64,000 nt of DNA from Antiquaquibacter metalliresistens (GCF_029211225.1 NZ_JARGEM010000008.1:1-64000), one strand, 5' to 3'. Shown: positions 8,679 to 17,133, counted from the stretch's first letter. Program-made: numbers and translations. The notes: generated by a model not told the origin, from the sequence alone.

Positions 8679-9614
8679 CTACGCAGTCTCGCTGGAACCG
8701 TCTGCAGCCGTGGCCTCCGCGATCGACTCTTCGGGCCCGGCCGCGACGATGCCCGGCGCGCGCCGCCGCGTGACCAGGTAGGAGCCGGCGAGCACGAGGG
8801 CGAAGCCCACGATCGTCCAGACCGTCACCCGTTCCCCGAGGATCAGCGCCCCGGCGACGATCGCGACGGCAGGGTTGACGTAGGTGATCGTGGTGGCCTT
8901 CACCGGGCCGATCTCGGCGACCAGCGCGACCATCGCCAGGAATGCGAAGGCGCTGCATACCACGGCGAGCACGACGATCGCGACGATCACGGGCGTCGAC
9001 GGCCAGGCCGTTGGCACCCCGCCGGTGAGCACCACGAACGGTACGTACGCGATCGCGGTCCAGGCCAGTGAGACCGCGACCACGCCGACACCAGGCAGGT
9101 CCGACATCCACCGCGAGAGGATCGCCGGTCCGAGCGCGTAACCGACGACGACCACCGCCATCTCGGCGACCCCGATCAGATCGGAGCCGGCGACGTCGAA
9201 ACCGACGAGGGCCGCCACCCCCAGCATCCCCGCGGCGATGCCCAGCCAGTTCAGGCCCGACAGCTTCGCCGGCCGGCCCATCGCGAACGCGACGGCGACC
9301 CCGGCGAGCGGCACGGCCGCGAGCAGGAGGCCGGCGGTGGAGCTCGGCAGGCGCTGCTCGGCCGAGCTGAGGAAGTACCAGGGCAGGATGATCTCCACCA
9401 CCGTGTAGGCGAGCATCGGCTTCCAGCGGCGCATCACCGGGCCGACCTCGCGACGGACGAGCGCCAGCGGCAGCAGCAGGATCGCGGCCAGCCCGGCGCG
9501 CGCCAGCACCACCATGCCGGGCTCGAGCTCCGCGACCGCGATCTTGATGAACAGGTAGGGGATGCCCCAGGCGATCCCCAATGCGGCGAACAGGAGCAGG
9601 CCGCGTCGCGTCAT
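8679..9614 (-). CDS. EamA/DMT-superfamily transporter
   Basis: A 311-residue protein of ten hydrophobic helices arranged as two EamA repeats: one from LFAALGIAWGIPYLFIKIAV and one from VVVVGYALGPAILSRWM. The G-x-x-(W/Y)-G-x-x-(Y/F) motif in the first helix is typical of drug/metabolite exporters. I prefer ATG 9614 because CAGAAT lies 7 nt before it; an ATG at 9623 would add three residues. It ends 9 nt from the convergent DoxX/AttH gene. Substrate unknown. Confidence 0.85.
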   Translation of the reverse strand: MTRRGLLLFAALGIAWGIPYLFIKIAVAELEPGMVVLARAGLAAILLLPLALVRREVGPVMRRWKPMLAYTVVEIILPWYFLSSAEQRLPSSTAGLLLAAVPLAGVAVAFAMGRPAKLSGLNWLGIAAGMLGVAALVGFDVAGSDLIGVAEMAVVVVGYALGPAILSRWMSDLPGVGVVAVSLAWTAIAYVPFVVLTGGVPTAWPSTPVIVAIVVLAVVCSAFAFLAMVALVAEIGPVKATTITYVNPAVAIVAGALILGERVTVWTIVGFALVLAGSYLVTRRRAPGIVAAGPEESIAEATAADGSSETA

Positions 9615-9659
9615 GCTCCCCATTCTGCCGCTCGGCAGCGACACCGTCCGCGTTCCGAT

Positions 9660-9665
9660 TACCCT
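9660..9665 (+). promoter_or_regulatory. -10 element (TACCCT) for leaderless nhaA
   Basis: The hexamer ends 6 nt before the nhaA ATG at 9672, leaving no room for a ribosome binding site. Confidence 0.55.
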
Positions 9666-9671
9666 CGTTGC

Positions 9672-11591
9672 ATGAATCCCCGTTCGAGCGACTCCCCGGG
9701 CGTGCGCGCCGAGACCGGACCGTTCCTTGGGCTGACGGTGATCCAGCACTCACCCGACCCCGACCACCCCGACGCGCAGGGTCACCGGCACCGCTCGATC
9801 GCCGAGCGCATCCGATCCATCGGTCAGGCACGGGTCGGCGCACTGCTGCTGCTCGTGGGCACACTCGTCGCGATCGTCTGGGCCAACGTCGCCCATGGCT
9901 CGTACGAGGGCTTCTGGGAGACCCATCTCACACTGGGCGTCGGCGACCTGCGGCTCGACTTCACGCTGCACGCACTCGTCAACGACGCCATGATGGCGAT
10001 CTTCTTCTTCCTGGTCGGCCTCGAGGTGCGCCGCGAGTTCGCGATCGGCGAGCTGACCAGCTGGCGAAGGGCCGTCGTGCCGGTCGTCGCCGCGGTGCTG
10101 GGTCTGGTCGTGCCGGCGGTGCTGTACCTGATGATCAGCGCGGGCAGCGGACAGGAGCACGCGTGGGGCATCGTGATCTCCACCGACACGGCCTTCCTGG
10201 TCGGCGCGCTCGCCCTCATCGGGCCGCGAGCCCCGGGCAGGCTTCGGGTGTTCCTGCTGGCGCTCGCCGTGGTCGACGACATCGGTGCGCTCAGCATCAT
10301 CGCGCTGGTCTACACCGAGGACTTCACTCCGTTCCCGCTGATCATCGCCGCCGTCGGGCTGGTCGCGGTGTACTTCACCCGTTATCTCCGCGGCGGGCGC
10401 GGCCCGGTCTACGTCACCCTCGCGATCATCGTCTGGCTCGCGTTCCTGGCCTCCGGGGTGCACCCGACCCTGGCGGGTGTCGCGATCGCGCTGCTCGTGC
10501 CGGTCTACCGGCCCAGCCGTCGGGATGTCGAGCACGCGCTCGATCTCGCCCGCACCTTCCGGCAGTCGCCGAACTCCGAGTACGCGCGGGCGGCGGCCAA
10601 CAGCCTGCGGGAGTCGATCTCGATCAACGAGCGGCTGCAGTCGGCGTATGCGCCGTACGTCGCCTACGTCGTGCTCCCGCTGTTCGCGCTGGCGAACGCC
10701 GGTGTGCAGTTGAGCGGTGACATCCTGATCGCGGCCCTGCAGTCGCCGATCACCTGGGGCATCGTCGTCGGACTGGTCGCAGGCAAGTTCATCGGCATCT
10801 TCGGATCGACCACCCTGCTGCGGCTGCTACGCATCGGCGAGTTCGGCCCCGGACTCACCCCGGATCGCATCGCGGGTGGTGCGCTGCTGTCGGGCATCGG
10901 ATTCACCATCTCCCTCTTCATCGTCGATCTCGCCATCGTCGACCCCGCCGCCCAGAACGAGGCGCGTGTCGGGGTGCTGGCGGCATCCGTGATCGCGTTC
11001 GTGCTGGCCACGGTCGCGTTCCGCATCTCTGACGCCGTGCGACCGGCGCAGGAGAGCGGTCGCACCCTGATCCGGCCGGTCGATCCGGAACGCGACCACA
11101 TATGGGGTGACCCGGATGCCCCACTCACCCTCGTCGAGTACGGGGACTTCCAGTGCGAGTTCTGTCTCAAGGCGTCCGGGTCGACGGACGAGGTGCAGCG
11201 CGAACTGGGGGAGCGAGTGCGCTACGTCTGGCGGCATGCGCCGTTGAGCCGGTTCCATCCGAATGCGCTCGCGGCGGCGGAGGCATCCGAGGCGGCCGCT
11301 CGTCAGGGACAGTTCTTCCCGTTCGAGAAGAGCCTGTTCCGCGACCAGGCGAATCAGATGCCGTCCGACATGATCCGCCGCGCGCAGGAACTGGGCCTCG
11401 ACGTCGAGCGGTTCGAAGCCGATCTCAGTTCCGCGGAGGTCGCCACCCGCGTGCGCGACGACATGCTCGACGCCGAGGCGATGGACATCACGGCGGTGCC
11501 GACCTTCTTCGTGAACGGTCGGCGGCACGTCGGGCCCTACGACGCGCAGACGCTCATCCGCGCACTGCTGGAGACCGCACCGCGATCCTGA
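9672..11591 (+). CDS. nhaA: Na+/H+ antiporter NhaA fused to a DsbA-like thioredoxin domain
   Basis: Residues about 35-450 are an NhaA antiporter: twelve hydrophobic helices with landmarks HALVNDAMMAIFFFLVGLEVRRE, GIVISTDTAFLVGAL, and LAVVDDIGALSIIAL, the VDD pair matching the ion-binding aspartates of NhaA. From about 470 to the end (639) lies a DsbA/thioredoxin-like domain with D-F-Q-C-E-F-C, its redox cysteines at 495 and 498, and a cis-proline segment ITAVPTFFVNG. NhaA exchanges cytoplasmic Na+ for external H+. NhaA-thioredoxin fusions of this order are known in actinobacteria, but the role of the attached domain is not settled. Confidence 0.92.
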   Translation: MNPRSSDSPGVRAETGPFLGLTVIQHSPDPDHPDAQGHRHRSIAERIRSIGQARVGALLLLVGTLVAIVWANVAHGSYEGFWETHLTLGVGDLRLDFTLHALVNDAMMAIFFFLVGLEVRREFAIGELTSWRRAVVPVVAAVLGLVVPAVLYLMISAGSGQEHAWGIVISTDTAFLVGALALIGPRAPGRLRVFLLALAVVDDIGALSIIALVYTEDFTPFPLIIAAVGLVAVYFTRYLRGGRGPVYVTLAIIVWLAFLASGVHPTLAGVAIALLVPVYRPSRRDVEHALDLARTFRQSPNSEYARAAANSLRESISINERLQSAYAPYVAYVVLPLFALANAGVQLSGDILIAALQSPITWGIVVGLVAGKFIGIFGSTTLLRLLRIGEFGPGLTPDRIAGGALLSGIGFTISLFIVDLAIVDPAAQNEARVGVLAASVIAFVLATVAFRISDAVRPAQESGRTLIRPVDPERDHIWGDPDAPLTLVEYGDFQCEFCLKASGSTDEVQRELGERVRYVWRHAPLSRFHPNALAAAEASEAAARQGQFFPFEKSLFRDQANQMPSDMIRRAQELGLDVERFEADLSSAEVATRVRDDMLDAEAMDITAVPTFFVNGRRHVGPYDAQTLIRALLETAPRS

Positions 11592-11609
11592 CCGGCCGGC
11601 CGGGGCGCA

Positions 11610-11732
11610 TCATCGCTGACGGCCCTTGAATCGGGGGTTGAGCTTGTTGATCACGTAGATCTTGCCGCGCCGTCGCACCACCTGCGCGCCGGGTTGCCGC
11701 TTGAGCGACTTGATCGAGGCACGAACCTTCAT
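11610..11732 (-). CDS. rpmJ: Ribosomal protein L36, cysteine-free (zinc-independent) form
   Basis: Forty residues starting [19 protein letters not shown] and ending NPRFKGRQR, the standard L36 pattern. The four zinc ligands (three Cys and one His) of the common form are absent, so this is the C- paralogue. Such copies replace the zinc-binding protein in the large ribosomal subunit when zinc is scarce. The ATG follows AAAGGA. A Zur-like box lies 15-29 nt upstream of the start codon, consistent with zinc-starvation control. Confidence 0.95.
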   Translation of the reverse strand: MKVRASIKSLKRQPGAQVVRRRGKIYVINKLNPRFKGRQR

Positions 11733-11746
11733 GTCATCGTCCTTTC

Positions 11747-11761
11747 TGAGAACCATTATCA
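11747..11761. promoter_or_regulatory. Zur-like operator between rpmJ and a CobW-like gene
   Basis: TGAGAACCATTATCA fits the pattern TGAnAAnnnTTnTCA of actinobacterial Zur sites, with one mismatch between its half-sites. It stands 15 nt from the start of the cysteine-free L36 gene and 42 nt from the CobW-like gene, in position to control both. Confidence 0.72.
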
Positions 11762-11802
11762 TTAAGCACGATATCGTCATCAGGGAGCGGAGCGACAATC
11801 GG

Positions 11803-12822
11803 ATGAGCGCAGTGGATGTGATCGCGGTCGTCGGGGCCTGTGCGCCGGAACGCCTGCGCTACGCGAGGAGGCTCGCCGCCGCCACGCGGCGCGAGTTGAT
11901 TCCGTCATCGCGGCTGGCGGGATCGCCGGATCCGGCGCTCGAGGCCGCGGCGCTCGCTTCGTGGTCCGAGAGCCCGACGGGTGTGGTCGTCGAGTTCCCG
12001 ATCGAGGCGCCGACCACCGAGATCATCGGCGCCCTGGTGCAGGATGACGCACGCGCTCGCCTGCGTGCGGTCGTGTGCGTGCTGGATGCGGCGCACCTCC
12101 TCGACGACCTCGGGCGTGACGACACTGTCGCGTACCGTCGTGCGCCCGGCGGACTTCCCGTCGACTTCCTGGCGCGCGCCCAATTGACCGTGCTGCAGAT
12201 CGAGTACGCCTCCGCCGTCGTGATGGTGAACTGGGGATCGTTGTCCACCGACGCCCTCTCGACGGTGATGGCGCTGGTCAACCACCTGAGCCCCATGGCT
12301 CGACTGCGGCTCCAGCACTCGACGGTGGACATCGCCGAAGCGGTCGAGCCCTACTCGTCGTCCCAGGAACGCGCGGGGTGGGTGTGTGTGCTCAACGGCG
12401 AGTTCGACCCGCACATGACCAGTCCGCGCGTGTCCGCGCTGCGCTACGAGCAGCTGCGGCCCTTCCATCCGGCGCGACTCAAGCACCTGCTGGATGAGCG
12501 CATCGAGCCGGGCGAGTTCGGCAGGCTGGTGCGATCGGCGGGCTTCAGCCGCCTGGCAACCCGTCCGCACGTCGTCGCCCAGTGGGAGCACGTCGCCAGC
12601 ATGTTCTCCCTGAGTCCCCTCGTGGGCGACGATGACGACGAACTCGCCTCGCTCGGGCAGGAACTCGCTCTGATCGGGTTGGACCTCGACCACGACGGGA
12701 TCACCGCCGCGTTCGATGCCGCAGCGCTCACCGACGACGAGCTCGCCGCAGGGCCGTCGGCGTGGCGCGGCTTCGCCGACCCCTTCCCGAGGTGGCACAT
12801 GGTCGCGGATCCCACTGAGTGA
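11803..12822 (+). CDS. Degenerate CobW/COG0523-like protein of the zinc-starvation locus
   Basis: Start ATG ([18 protein letters not shown]) with GGGAGCGGAG upstream; 339 residues. The overall frame is COG0523: an N-terminal strand-loop, [19 protein letters not shown] in the place of the QIEFADVILLNK segment, and a CobW_C half with [13 protein letters not shown] and GFSRLATRP. But the Walker A GxxGxGKT is replaced by [10 protein letters not shown], the NKxD motif reads NWGS, and the CxCC metal motif is missing, so GTP and metal binding as in active metallochaperones look lost. The reading frame is intact and ordinary in base use, so this is not a fresh pseudogene. Shared Zur-like box with the L36 paralogue points to zinc limitation. 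Confidence 0.72.
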   Translation: MSAVDVIAVVGACAPERLRYARRLAAATRRELIPSSRLAGSPDPALEAAALASWSESPTGVVVEFPIEAPTTEIIGALVQDDARARLRAVVCVLDAAHLLDDLGRDDTVAYRRAPGGLPVDFLARAQLTVLQIEYASAVVMVNWGSLSTDALSTVMALVNHLSPMARLRLQHSTVDIAEAVEPYSSSQERAGWVCVLNGEFDPHMTSPRVSALRYEQLRPFHPARLKHLLDERIEPGEFGRLVRSAGFSRLATRPHVVAQWEHVASMFSLSPLVGDDDDELASLGQELALIGLDLDHDGITAAFDAAALTDDELAAGPSAWRGFADPFPRWHMVADPTE

Positions 12823-12852
12823 TCACAGCGCGCCACTGTCGTCGGAGTGTCG

Positions 12853-12858
12853 TACGCT
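12853..12858 (+). promoter_or_regulatory. -10 element (TACGCT) for leaderless MFS gene
   Basis: The hexamer ends 6 nt before the ATG at 12865, which supports that start over an in-frame GTG at 12847. Confidence 0.55.
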
Positions 12859-12864
12859 CCCAGC

Positions 12865-14241
12865 ATGACGGAGAGCACCGCGGCATCCACCGATCACGCC
12901 CCGCCCCCGGGCGGCATGCGCACCTTTCTGCAGGTGCTCGTCAACACCGCGATCGCGAACGTCACGACGAGCTACCTATGGTTCGGGCTCACCTTCTGGG
13001 TCTATCTCGAGACCCGGTCGGTGCTCGCGACGGGCATCATCGGCGGCGCGTACATGCTGTTCGTCGCGTTGTTCGGCATGGTGTTCGGCTCGATCGTCGA
13101 CCGCCATCGCAAGCATCAGGCGATGATGTTCGCCAGCGGCACGACGCTCGCGGCCTTCATCGTCGCCGGGGTGCTCTATCTGCTGTTCCCGGAGTCCGCG
13201 CTCGTGGATCTCGGCGGACCCTGGTTCTGGTTGTTCGCCGGCATCATCCTCTTCGGTGGGGTGATCGAGAACATGCGCAACATCGCGCTGTCCACCACCG
13301 TGACGCTGCTGATCCCGCAGGAGCGCCACGCGAACGCGAACGGTCTCGTCGGCACCGTCACCGGTCTCGCCTTCATCGTCACGAGCGTGTTCTCCGGGCT
13401 CTCGATCGGGCTCCTCGGCATGGGGTGGACGCTGCTGATCGCCATCGTGTTCACCGCGCTGGCGTTCGCGCACCTGTTGTTCCTGCGGATCCCCGAGGCG
13501 AAACCGGTGATCGAGGAGCACCGCCCCATGATCGACATCCGTGGCGCGGTCGCCGCGGTGCGGCTCGTGCCCGGCCTGTTCGCCCTCATCATCTTCTCGA
13601 CCTTCAACAACCTCATCGGCGGCGTCTACATGGCCCTCATGGACCCGTACGGCCTGGAGCTCTTCCCCGTCGAGTGGTGGGGCGTCGTGTTCGGTGTCGC
13701 CTCGACGGGATTCATCGTCGGCGGTCTGCTCATCGCCAAGTTCGGACTGGGGCGCAACCCGATCCGCACCATGCTGATCCTGGTGATCATCATGGGGCTG
13801 CTCGGCGCGCTGTTCACGATCCGCGAGTTCTGGTGGCTGTATGCCGCCGGCATCTGGGCCTACATGGTGCTGATCCCCGGTGTGGAGGCGGCCGAGCAGA
13901 CCGTGATCCAGAAGGTCGTGGACTTCCGCACGCAGGGCCGCGTCTTCGGCTTCGCGCAGGCCTTCGAGTCGGCGGCGGCGCCGATCACCGCGTTCCTGAT
14001 CGCGCCGATCGCCGAGTTCATCATCATCCCGTACATGGCGACGGATGCCGGCAAGACCACGTGGAGCTGGCTGCTGGGGGAGGGGGATGCCCGCGGCATC
14101 GCCCTCGTCTTCCTGGTAGCCGGGCTCGCGATGGTGGTCTTCGCGCTACTGGCCTTCCTCACCAGGTCGTACCGGCGAATCTCGGCGACGTATGCGGAGA
14201 TTCCCCCGACGGCGGTGTCGCAGGATGCCGCCGTGGCCTGA
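12865..14241 (+). CDS. MFS transporter
   Basis: A 458-residue protein with about twelve hydrophobic helices and the MFS loop between helices 2 and 3 (GMVFGSIVDRHRKHQ). The central cytoplasmic loop is charged (IPEAKPVIEEHRPMIDIRG) and separates the two six-helix halves. The MFS_1 pattern with a helix 8-9 GFIVGGLLIAKFG resembles efflux-type carriers. Start set by the upstream -10. Substrate unknown. Confidence 0.85.
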   Translation: MTESTAASTDHAPPPGGMRTFLQVLVNTAIANVTTSYLWFGLTFWVYLETRSVLATGIIGGAYMLFVALFGMVFGSIVDRHRKHQAMMFASGTTLAAFIVAGVLYLLFPESALVDLGGPWFWLFAGIILFGGVIENMRNIALSTTVTLLIPQERHANANGLVGTVTGLAFIVTSVFSGLSIGLLGMGWTLLIAIVFTALAFAHLLFLRIPEAKPVIEEHRPMIDIRGAVAAVRLVPGLFALIIFSTFNNLIGGVYMALMDPYGLELFPVEWWGVVFGVASTGFIVGGLLIAKFGLGRNPIRTMLILVIIMGLLGALFTIREFWWLYAAGIWAYMVLIPGVEAAEQTVIQKVVDFRTQGRVFGFAQAFESAAAPITAFLIAPIAEFIIIPYMATDAGKTTWSWLLGEGDARGIALVFLVAGLAMVVFALLAFLTRSYRRISATYAEIPPTAVSQDAAVA

Positions 14242-14260
14242 GCACCGCCCCTGGTGACCG

Positions 14261-14299
14261 CAGCGCGGCCCGGTCGCCGTTCGCGACCGGGCCGCGCTG
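14261..14299 (+). terminator. Perfect 17-bp hairpin after the MFS gene
   Basis: CAGCGCGGCCCGGTCGC, a CGTTC loop, then the exact reverse complement. It begins 20 nt after the MFS stop. No T-run follows, so it may be a U-less terminator or an mRNA 3' end stabiliser. The next 166 nt to the Hsp20 stop hold no gene I can support. Confidence 0.6.
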
Positions 14300-14465
14300 A
14301 GTCATCCGGTGCGGCGTCCCGCTCCCGGCGTCGTGCCGAACGGCAGCCGTGGAGCGTTCTCTCGCGGCGGGCCCGGTGTCAGCCGCGGCTTCAGATTCGG
14401 CAGCCGGATGCCCGAGTGATCGGGAGCCCTTCCGCCGTCGCGCGGCCGCGGTGCGAGCACGGCGC

Positions 14466-14891
14466 TCACGCGCTCACCTCCGCGCGCTCACCCGCCTTCG
14501 ACGCGACCTGGATCTTGCGCGGCTTGGCTCGTTCGGCCACCGGGATGATCACCGAGAGCACACCGTGCTCGTAGTTCGCGGTGATGCGTTCGACATCGAC
14601 GCCGTCGCCGAGGGTGAACTGGCGCATGTAGCTGCCGTGCGGCCGCTCGTTGGTCAGCCACTTCACGTTCTCGTTCGCGGGCATGTGCCGCTCCGCGCGG
14701 ATCGTGAGCAGTTGTCCGTCGACGTCGAGGTCGACGCTCGCCGGGTCGATGCCCGGCAGGTCGGCGCTGAGGACGTACTGATCCCCGTCGCGGAACAGGT
14801 CGACGGGCATCAGCCGAGGAGCTCGAGCGGTATCGAACACACTGGATGCGAGGCGATCGAACTGGCTCAGCGCATCGAACGGATAGGACAT
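14466..14891 (-). CDS. Hsp20/alpha-crystallin small heat-shock protein
   Basis: Starts at the ATG 7 nt after AAAGGAG; 141 residues. The alpha-crystallin domain spans about 38-130, from PVDLFRDGDQYVLSADLPGI to the conserved HGVLSVIIP (G-x-L at the end of the domain), followed by KPRKIQV. Small heat-shock proteins hold unfolding proteins in a refoldable state without ATP. The upstream CIRCE element predicts HrcA repression. Confidence 0.93.
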   Translation of the reverse strand: MSYPFDALSQFDRLASSVFDTARAPRLMPVDLFRDGDQYVLSADLPGIDPASVDLDVDGQLLTIRAERHMPANENVKWLTNERPHGSYMRQFTLGDGVDVERITANYEHGVLSVIIPVAERAKPRKIQVASKAGERAEVSA

Positions 14892-14939
14892 GATCAATCT
14901 CCTTTCGTCATCGAATGAAGGGTCGCACGACCCATTCCT

Positions 14940-14969
14940 GTTTTAGCACTCTGATGCAGAGAGTGCCAG
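14940..14969 (-). promoter_or_regulatory. CIRCE element overlapping the hsp20 promoter
   Basis: TTAGCACTC-N9-GAGTGCCAG (14943-14969) matches CIRCE (TTAGCACTC-N9-GAGTGCTAA) at all positions but two at one end. On the minus strand the same bases supply TGGCAC, a 17-nt spacer and TAAAAC (14940-14945) as -35 and -10 boxes. HrcA bound here would block RNA polymerase until heat shock. Confidence 0.85.
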
Positions 14970-14975
14970 CGCCTC

Positions 14976-15419
14976 TCAGCGAACTTTCGGCTCGGCACGC
15001 AGCGGTGCCCGCGGAAGCCAGGCCACGGCGCCGAGCAGGGCGAGCACGAGGATCAGTTGTGCGGTGCCGGTCGCGAAGTAGAGCACCTGGAGCCACGAGA
15101 GGCCGCGGATGATGCCCGTCTCCACGAAGATCCAGATGATCATGCCGAAGCCCGCCACCGCCGTCCACACCAGTGACGACTCGCGGCGGGCCAGGAGCAG
15201 TACCGCCGCGAGCGTCTGCGTTCCGCCGACGACGACCAACAGCACGAGGCCTGGCACGAGGAACGAGGTGAACGGGCCGGTCGTGAGCATCGAGTAGGGC
15301 ATCCCGATGCCGTCCGTCGCGGCGACGGCGATGCCGCCGACGAGAGCGGAGAGGGCGTTGAAGATCGTGACGACCACGAGGCTCCAGAAGGCGAGCAATC
15401 GGAGGGATCTGGTGGGCAT
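14976..15419 (-). CDS. Small four-helix membrane protein, function unknown
   Basis: 147 residues with about four hydrophobic segments: SLRLLAFWSLVVVTIFNALSALVGGIAVA, FLVPGLVLLVVVGGTQTLAAVLLLA, AVAGFGMIIWIFVETGII and TGTAQLILVLALLGAVAW. No catalytic motif is seen and I do not recognise a named family. It lies upstream of hsp20 on the same strand, but the CIRCE promoter sits between the two, so they are probably separately controlled. Confidence 0.7.
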   Translation of the reverse strand: MPTRSLRLLAFWSLVVVTIFNALSALVGGIAVAATDGIGMPYSMLTTGPFTSFLVPGLVLLVVVGGTQTLAAVLLLARRESSLVWTAVAGFGMIIWIFVETGIIRGLSWLQVLYFATGTAQLILVLALLGAVAWLPRAPLRAEPKVR

Positions 15420-15516
15420 CCTGGGCTCCTCAAAAGTGGTTGAGCACCCAGTCCAGCCCAGATCTTGGGCCGGGCTCAGGGTCGAACGTCCCTTGTCGCT
15501 CGCTGACTGCCCTCAA

Positions 15517-15547
15517 TACTGAGTGCAGTCAGTAATGTGGGTAGACT
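15517..15547 (+). promoter_or_regulatory. TetR operator and leaderless promoter
   Basis: An inverted repeat TACTGA-GTGCAG-TCAGTA (15517-15534) overlies the -35 region, and TAGACT (15542-15547) serves as -10 with 7 nt to the ATG at 15555. The position suggests autorepression by the TetR protein encoded next. Confidence 0.65.
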
Positions 15548-15554
15548 GTTTGCT

Positions 15555-16244
15555 ATGGCCGAGACGGCACGCCAGCCCCGTGGTGGGCGACGCGATCGAA
15601 ACATGCAGGAGAAGCGGGACCGTATCTTCGAGGCGGCCTCCGCGCTGTTCGCCGAACGCGGGTTCCAGGCCGTCACCACCTCCGAGGTCGCCGAGCGGGC
15701 CGATGTGGCCGCTGGCACGCTGTTTCGTTACGCCGCGTCCAAGGGCGAACTGCTGCTCATGGTCTACAACGAGCGGTTCCGCGCGGCCATCGATGAGGGT
15801 CAGCTGGCCGCGCGCGCACACGTCAACGTTGTCGACGCGGTCGTCGCACTCGTGCTGCCCGTCATCGAGCTCGCCCAGCGCACGGCCGACGACGGGGTCT
15901 GGTACCAGCGCGAGCTCATGTTCGGACCACCAAGCGAGCAGTACCGAGCGGAGGGGCTCGCGCTTGTCGAGCGGCTCGAGACCGCGATCGCCACCGAGCT
16001 CGCTCGCGCCGAATCCGCCGACCAGGATGCGGTCGAGCCGAGCGAGGATGCCGTGCTCGCGGGACGCACCATCTTCGCGATCGTGCACCTGGCCGCGGTG
16101 AGCGCGTCCAACCGGGGGCACCTTCGGCTTGGCGCACGCGATACCGATCTGCGTCAGCAAATAGCACACGTCATCGCGGGCTACCGCGGTGCGGTCGATG
16201 ACCCATCGAAGTCCACACCACAACACAAAGGAGATACACCATGA
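15555..16244 (+). CDS. TetR/AcrR-family regulator of a fatty-acid gene
   Basis: 229 residues. The helix-turn-helix occupies about 20-70 (RIFEAASALFAERGFQAV, then TSEVAERADVAAGTLFRYA). The ligand-binding half is unlike common sub-families. The start is fixed by TAGACT 7 nt upstream. Its stop overlaps the next start as ATGA, so it is translationally coupled to a 3-hydroxyacyl-CoA dehydrogenase; by analogy with FadR-type TetR proteins an acyl-CoA effector is plausible but unproven. Confidence 0.88.
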   Translation: MAETARQPRGGRRDRNMQEKRDRIFEAASALFAERGFQAVTTSEVAERADVAAGTLFRYAASKGELLLMVYNERFRAAIDEGQLAARAHVNVVDAVVALVLPVIELAQRTADDGVWYQRELMFGPPSEQYRAEGLALVERLETAIATELARAESADQDAVEPSEDAVLAGRTIFAIVHLAAVSASNRGHLRLGARDTDLRQQIAHVIAGYRGAVDDPSKSTPQHKGDTP

Positions 16245-17104
16245 CCGGCATCACGAAGGTGACGGTGCTCGGCACCGGCGTCTTGGGCTCCCAGATCGCG
16301 TATCAGACCGCGTACCGCGGCTTCGAGGTCTCGGCCTATGACATCAACGACGACGTGCTCGCGAAGGCGAAGGAGCGATTCGCGGGGCTCGCCGCGACGT
16401 ACGCGAAGGAAGTCCCCGGTGCCGCGGACGGCAAGGCCGATGAGGCGCTCACGCGAATCTCGTACTTCTCCGATCTCGGAGCGGCCGTGAGCGACGCCGA
16501 CCTCGTCATCGAGGCGATTCCCGAGGTGCTCGCCCTGAAGCAGGAGACCTACGAGCGGCTGGGCGCGCTCGCTCCCGAGAAGACGATCTTCGCCACGAAC
16601 TCCTCGACCCTGCTCCCCAGCGACATGATGGCCTTCACCGGGCGTCCGGCGAAGTTCCTCGCGTTGCACTTCGCGAACCGTGTGTGGCAGTTCAACACCG
16701 CCGAGGTGATGGGCACCATCGAGACGGATCCGGCGGTGTTCCAGACCGTCGTCGAGTTCGCGGCCGAGATCGGGATGGTGCCGATTCCGATCCACAAGGA
16801 GAAGGCGGGCTATGTGCTGAACTCTCTGCTCGTGCCGTTCCTCAACGCCGCGGCGGGGCTCGCCGCCGGTGGCTACGCGGACCCGCACGACGTCGACAAG
16901 GTGTGGCGGATCGCGACCGGTGCGCCGATGGGGCCGTTCCAGATCTACGACGTCATCGGCATGACCACGCCGTACAACATCCTCTCCCACGGGGATGCCG
17001 ACGCTCAGAAGCTCGCCGCCTGGCTCAAGGAGAACTACATCGACAAGGGCAAGCTCGGAATGGCCTCGGGGGAGGGCTTCTACCGCTATCCCGCAGCGAC
17101 CTGA
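16241..17104 (+). CDS. 3-hydroxyacyl-CoA (3-hydroxybutyryl-CoA) dehydrogenase
   Basis: 287 residues, starting at an ATG with AAGGAG upstream. The NAD-binding domain opens VLGTGVLGSQIAYQTA with G-x-G-x-x-G and an Asp-ended second strand (SAYDIND). The active-site segment LALHFANRVWQFNTAEVMG carries the family His and the Glu in the E-V-M-G block, and the C-terminal helical domain includes GYVLNSLLVPFLNAAAGL. The stand-alone form converts (S)-3-hydroxyacyl-CoA to 3-oxoacyl-CoA with NAD+. Coupled to the TetR gene by a 4-nt overlap. Confidence 0.92.
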   Translation: MTGITKVTVLGTGVLGSQIAYQTAYRGFEVSAYDINDDVLAKAKERFAGLAATYAKEVPGAADGKADEALTRISYFSDLGAAVSDADLVIEAIPEVLALKQETYERLGALAPEKTIFATNSSTLLPSDMMAFTGRPAKFLALHFANRVWQFNTAEVMGTIETDPAVFQTVVEFAAEIGMVPIPIHKEKAGYVLNSLLVPFLNAAAGLAAGGYADPHDVDKVWRIATGAPMGPFQIYDVIGMTTPYNILSHGDADAQKLAAWLKENYIDKGKLGMASGEGFYRYPAAT

Positions 17105-17133
17105 GTTCCGGGCGGTTTCACACTCGTGAGCCG

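Noticed and set aside
11803-12822. CobW-like gene as a pseudogene
   Set aside because: The frame is intact, has a start with ribosome binding site, and the C-terminal CobW features are conserved. Motif loss without frame damage argues for a functional paralogue.
14300-14465. Small coding frame downstream of hsp20
   Set aside because: No frame has a ribosome binding site or recognisable protein character; the translations are Arg/Ala-rich.
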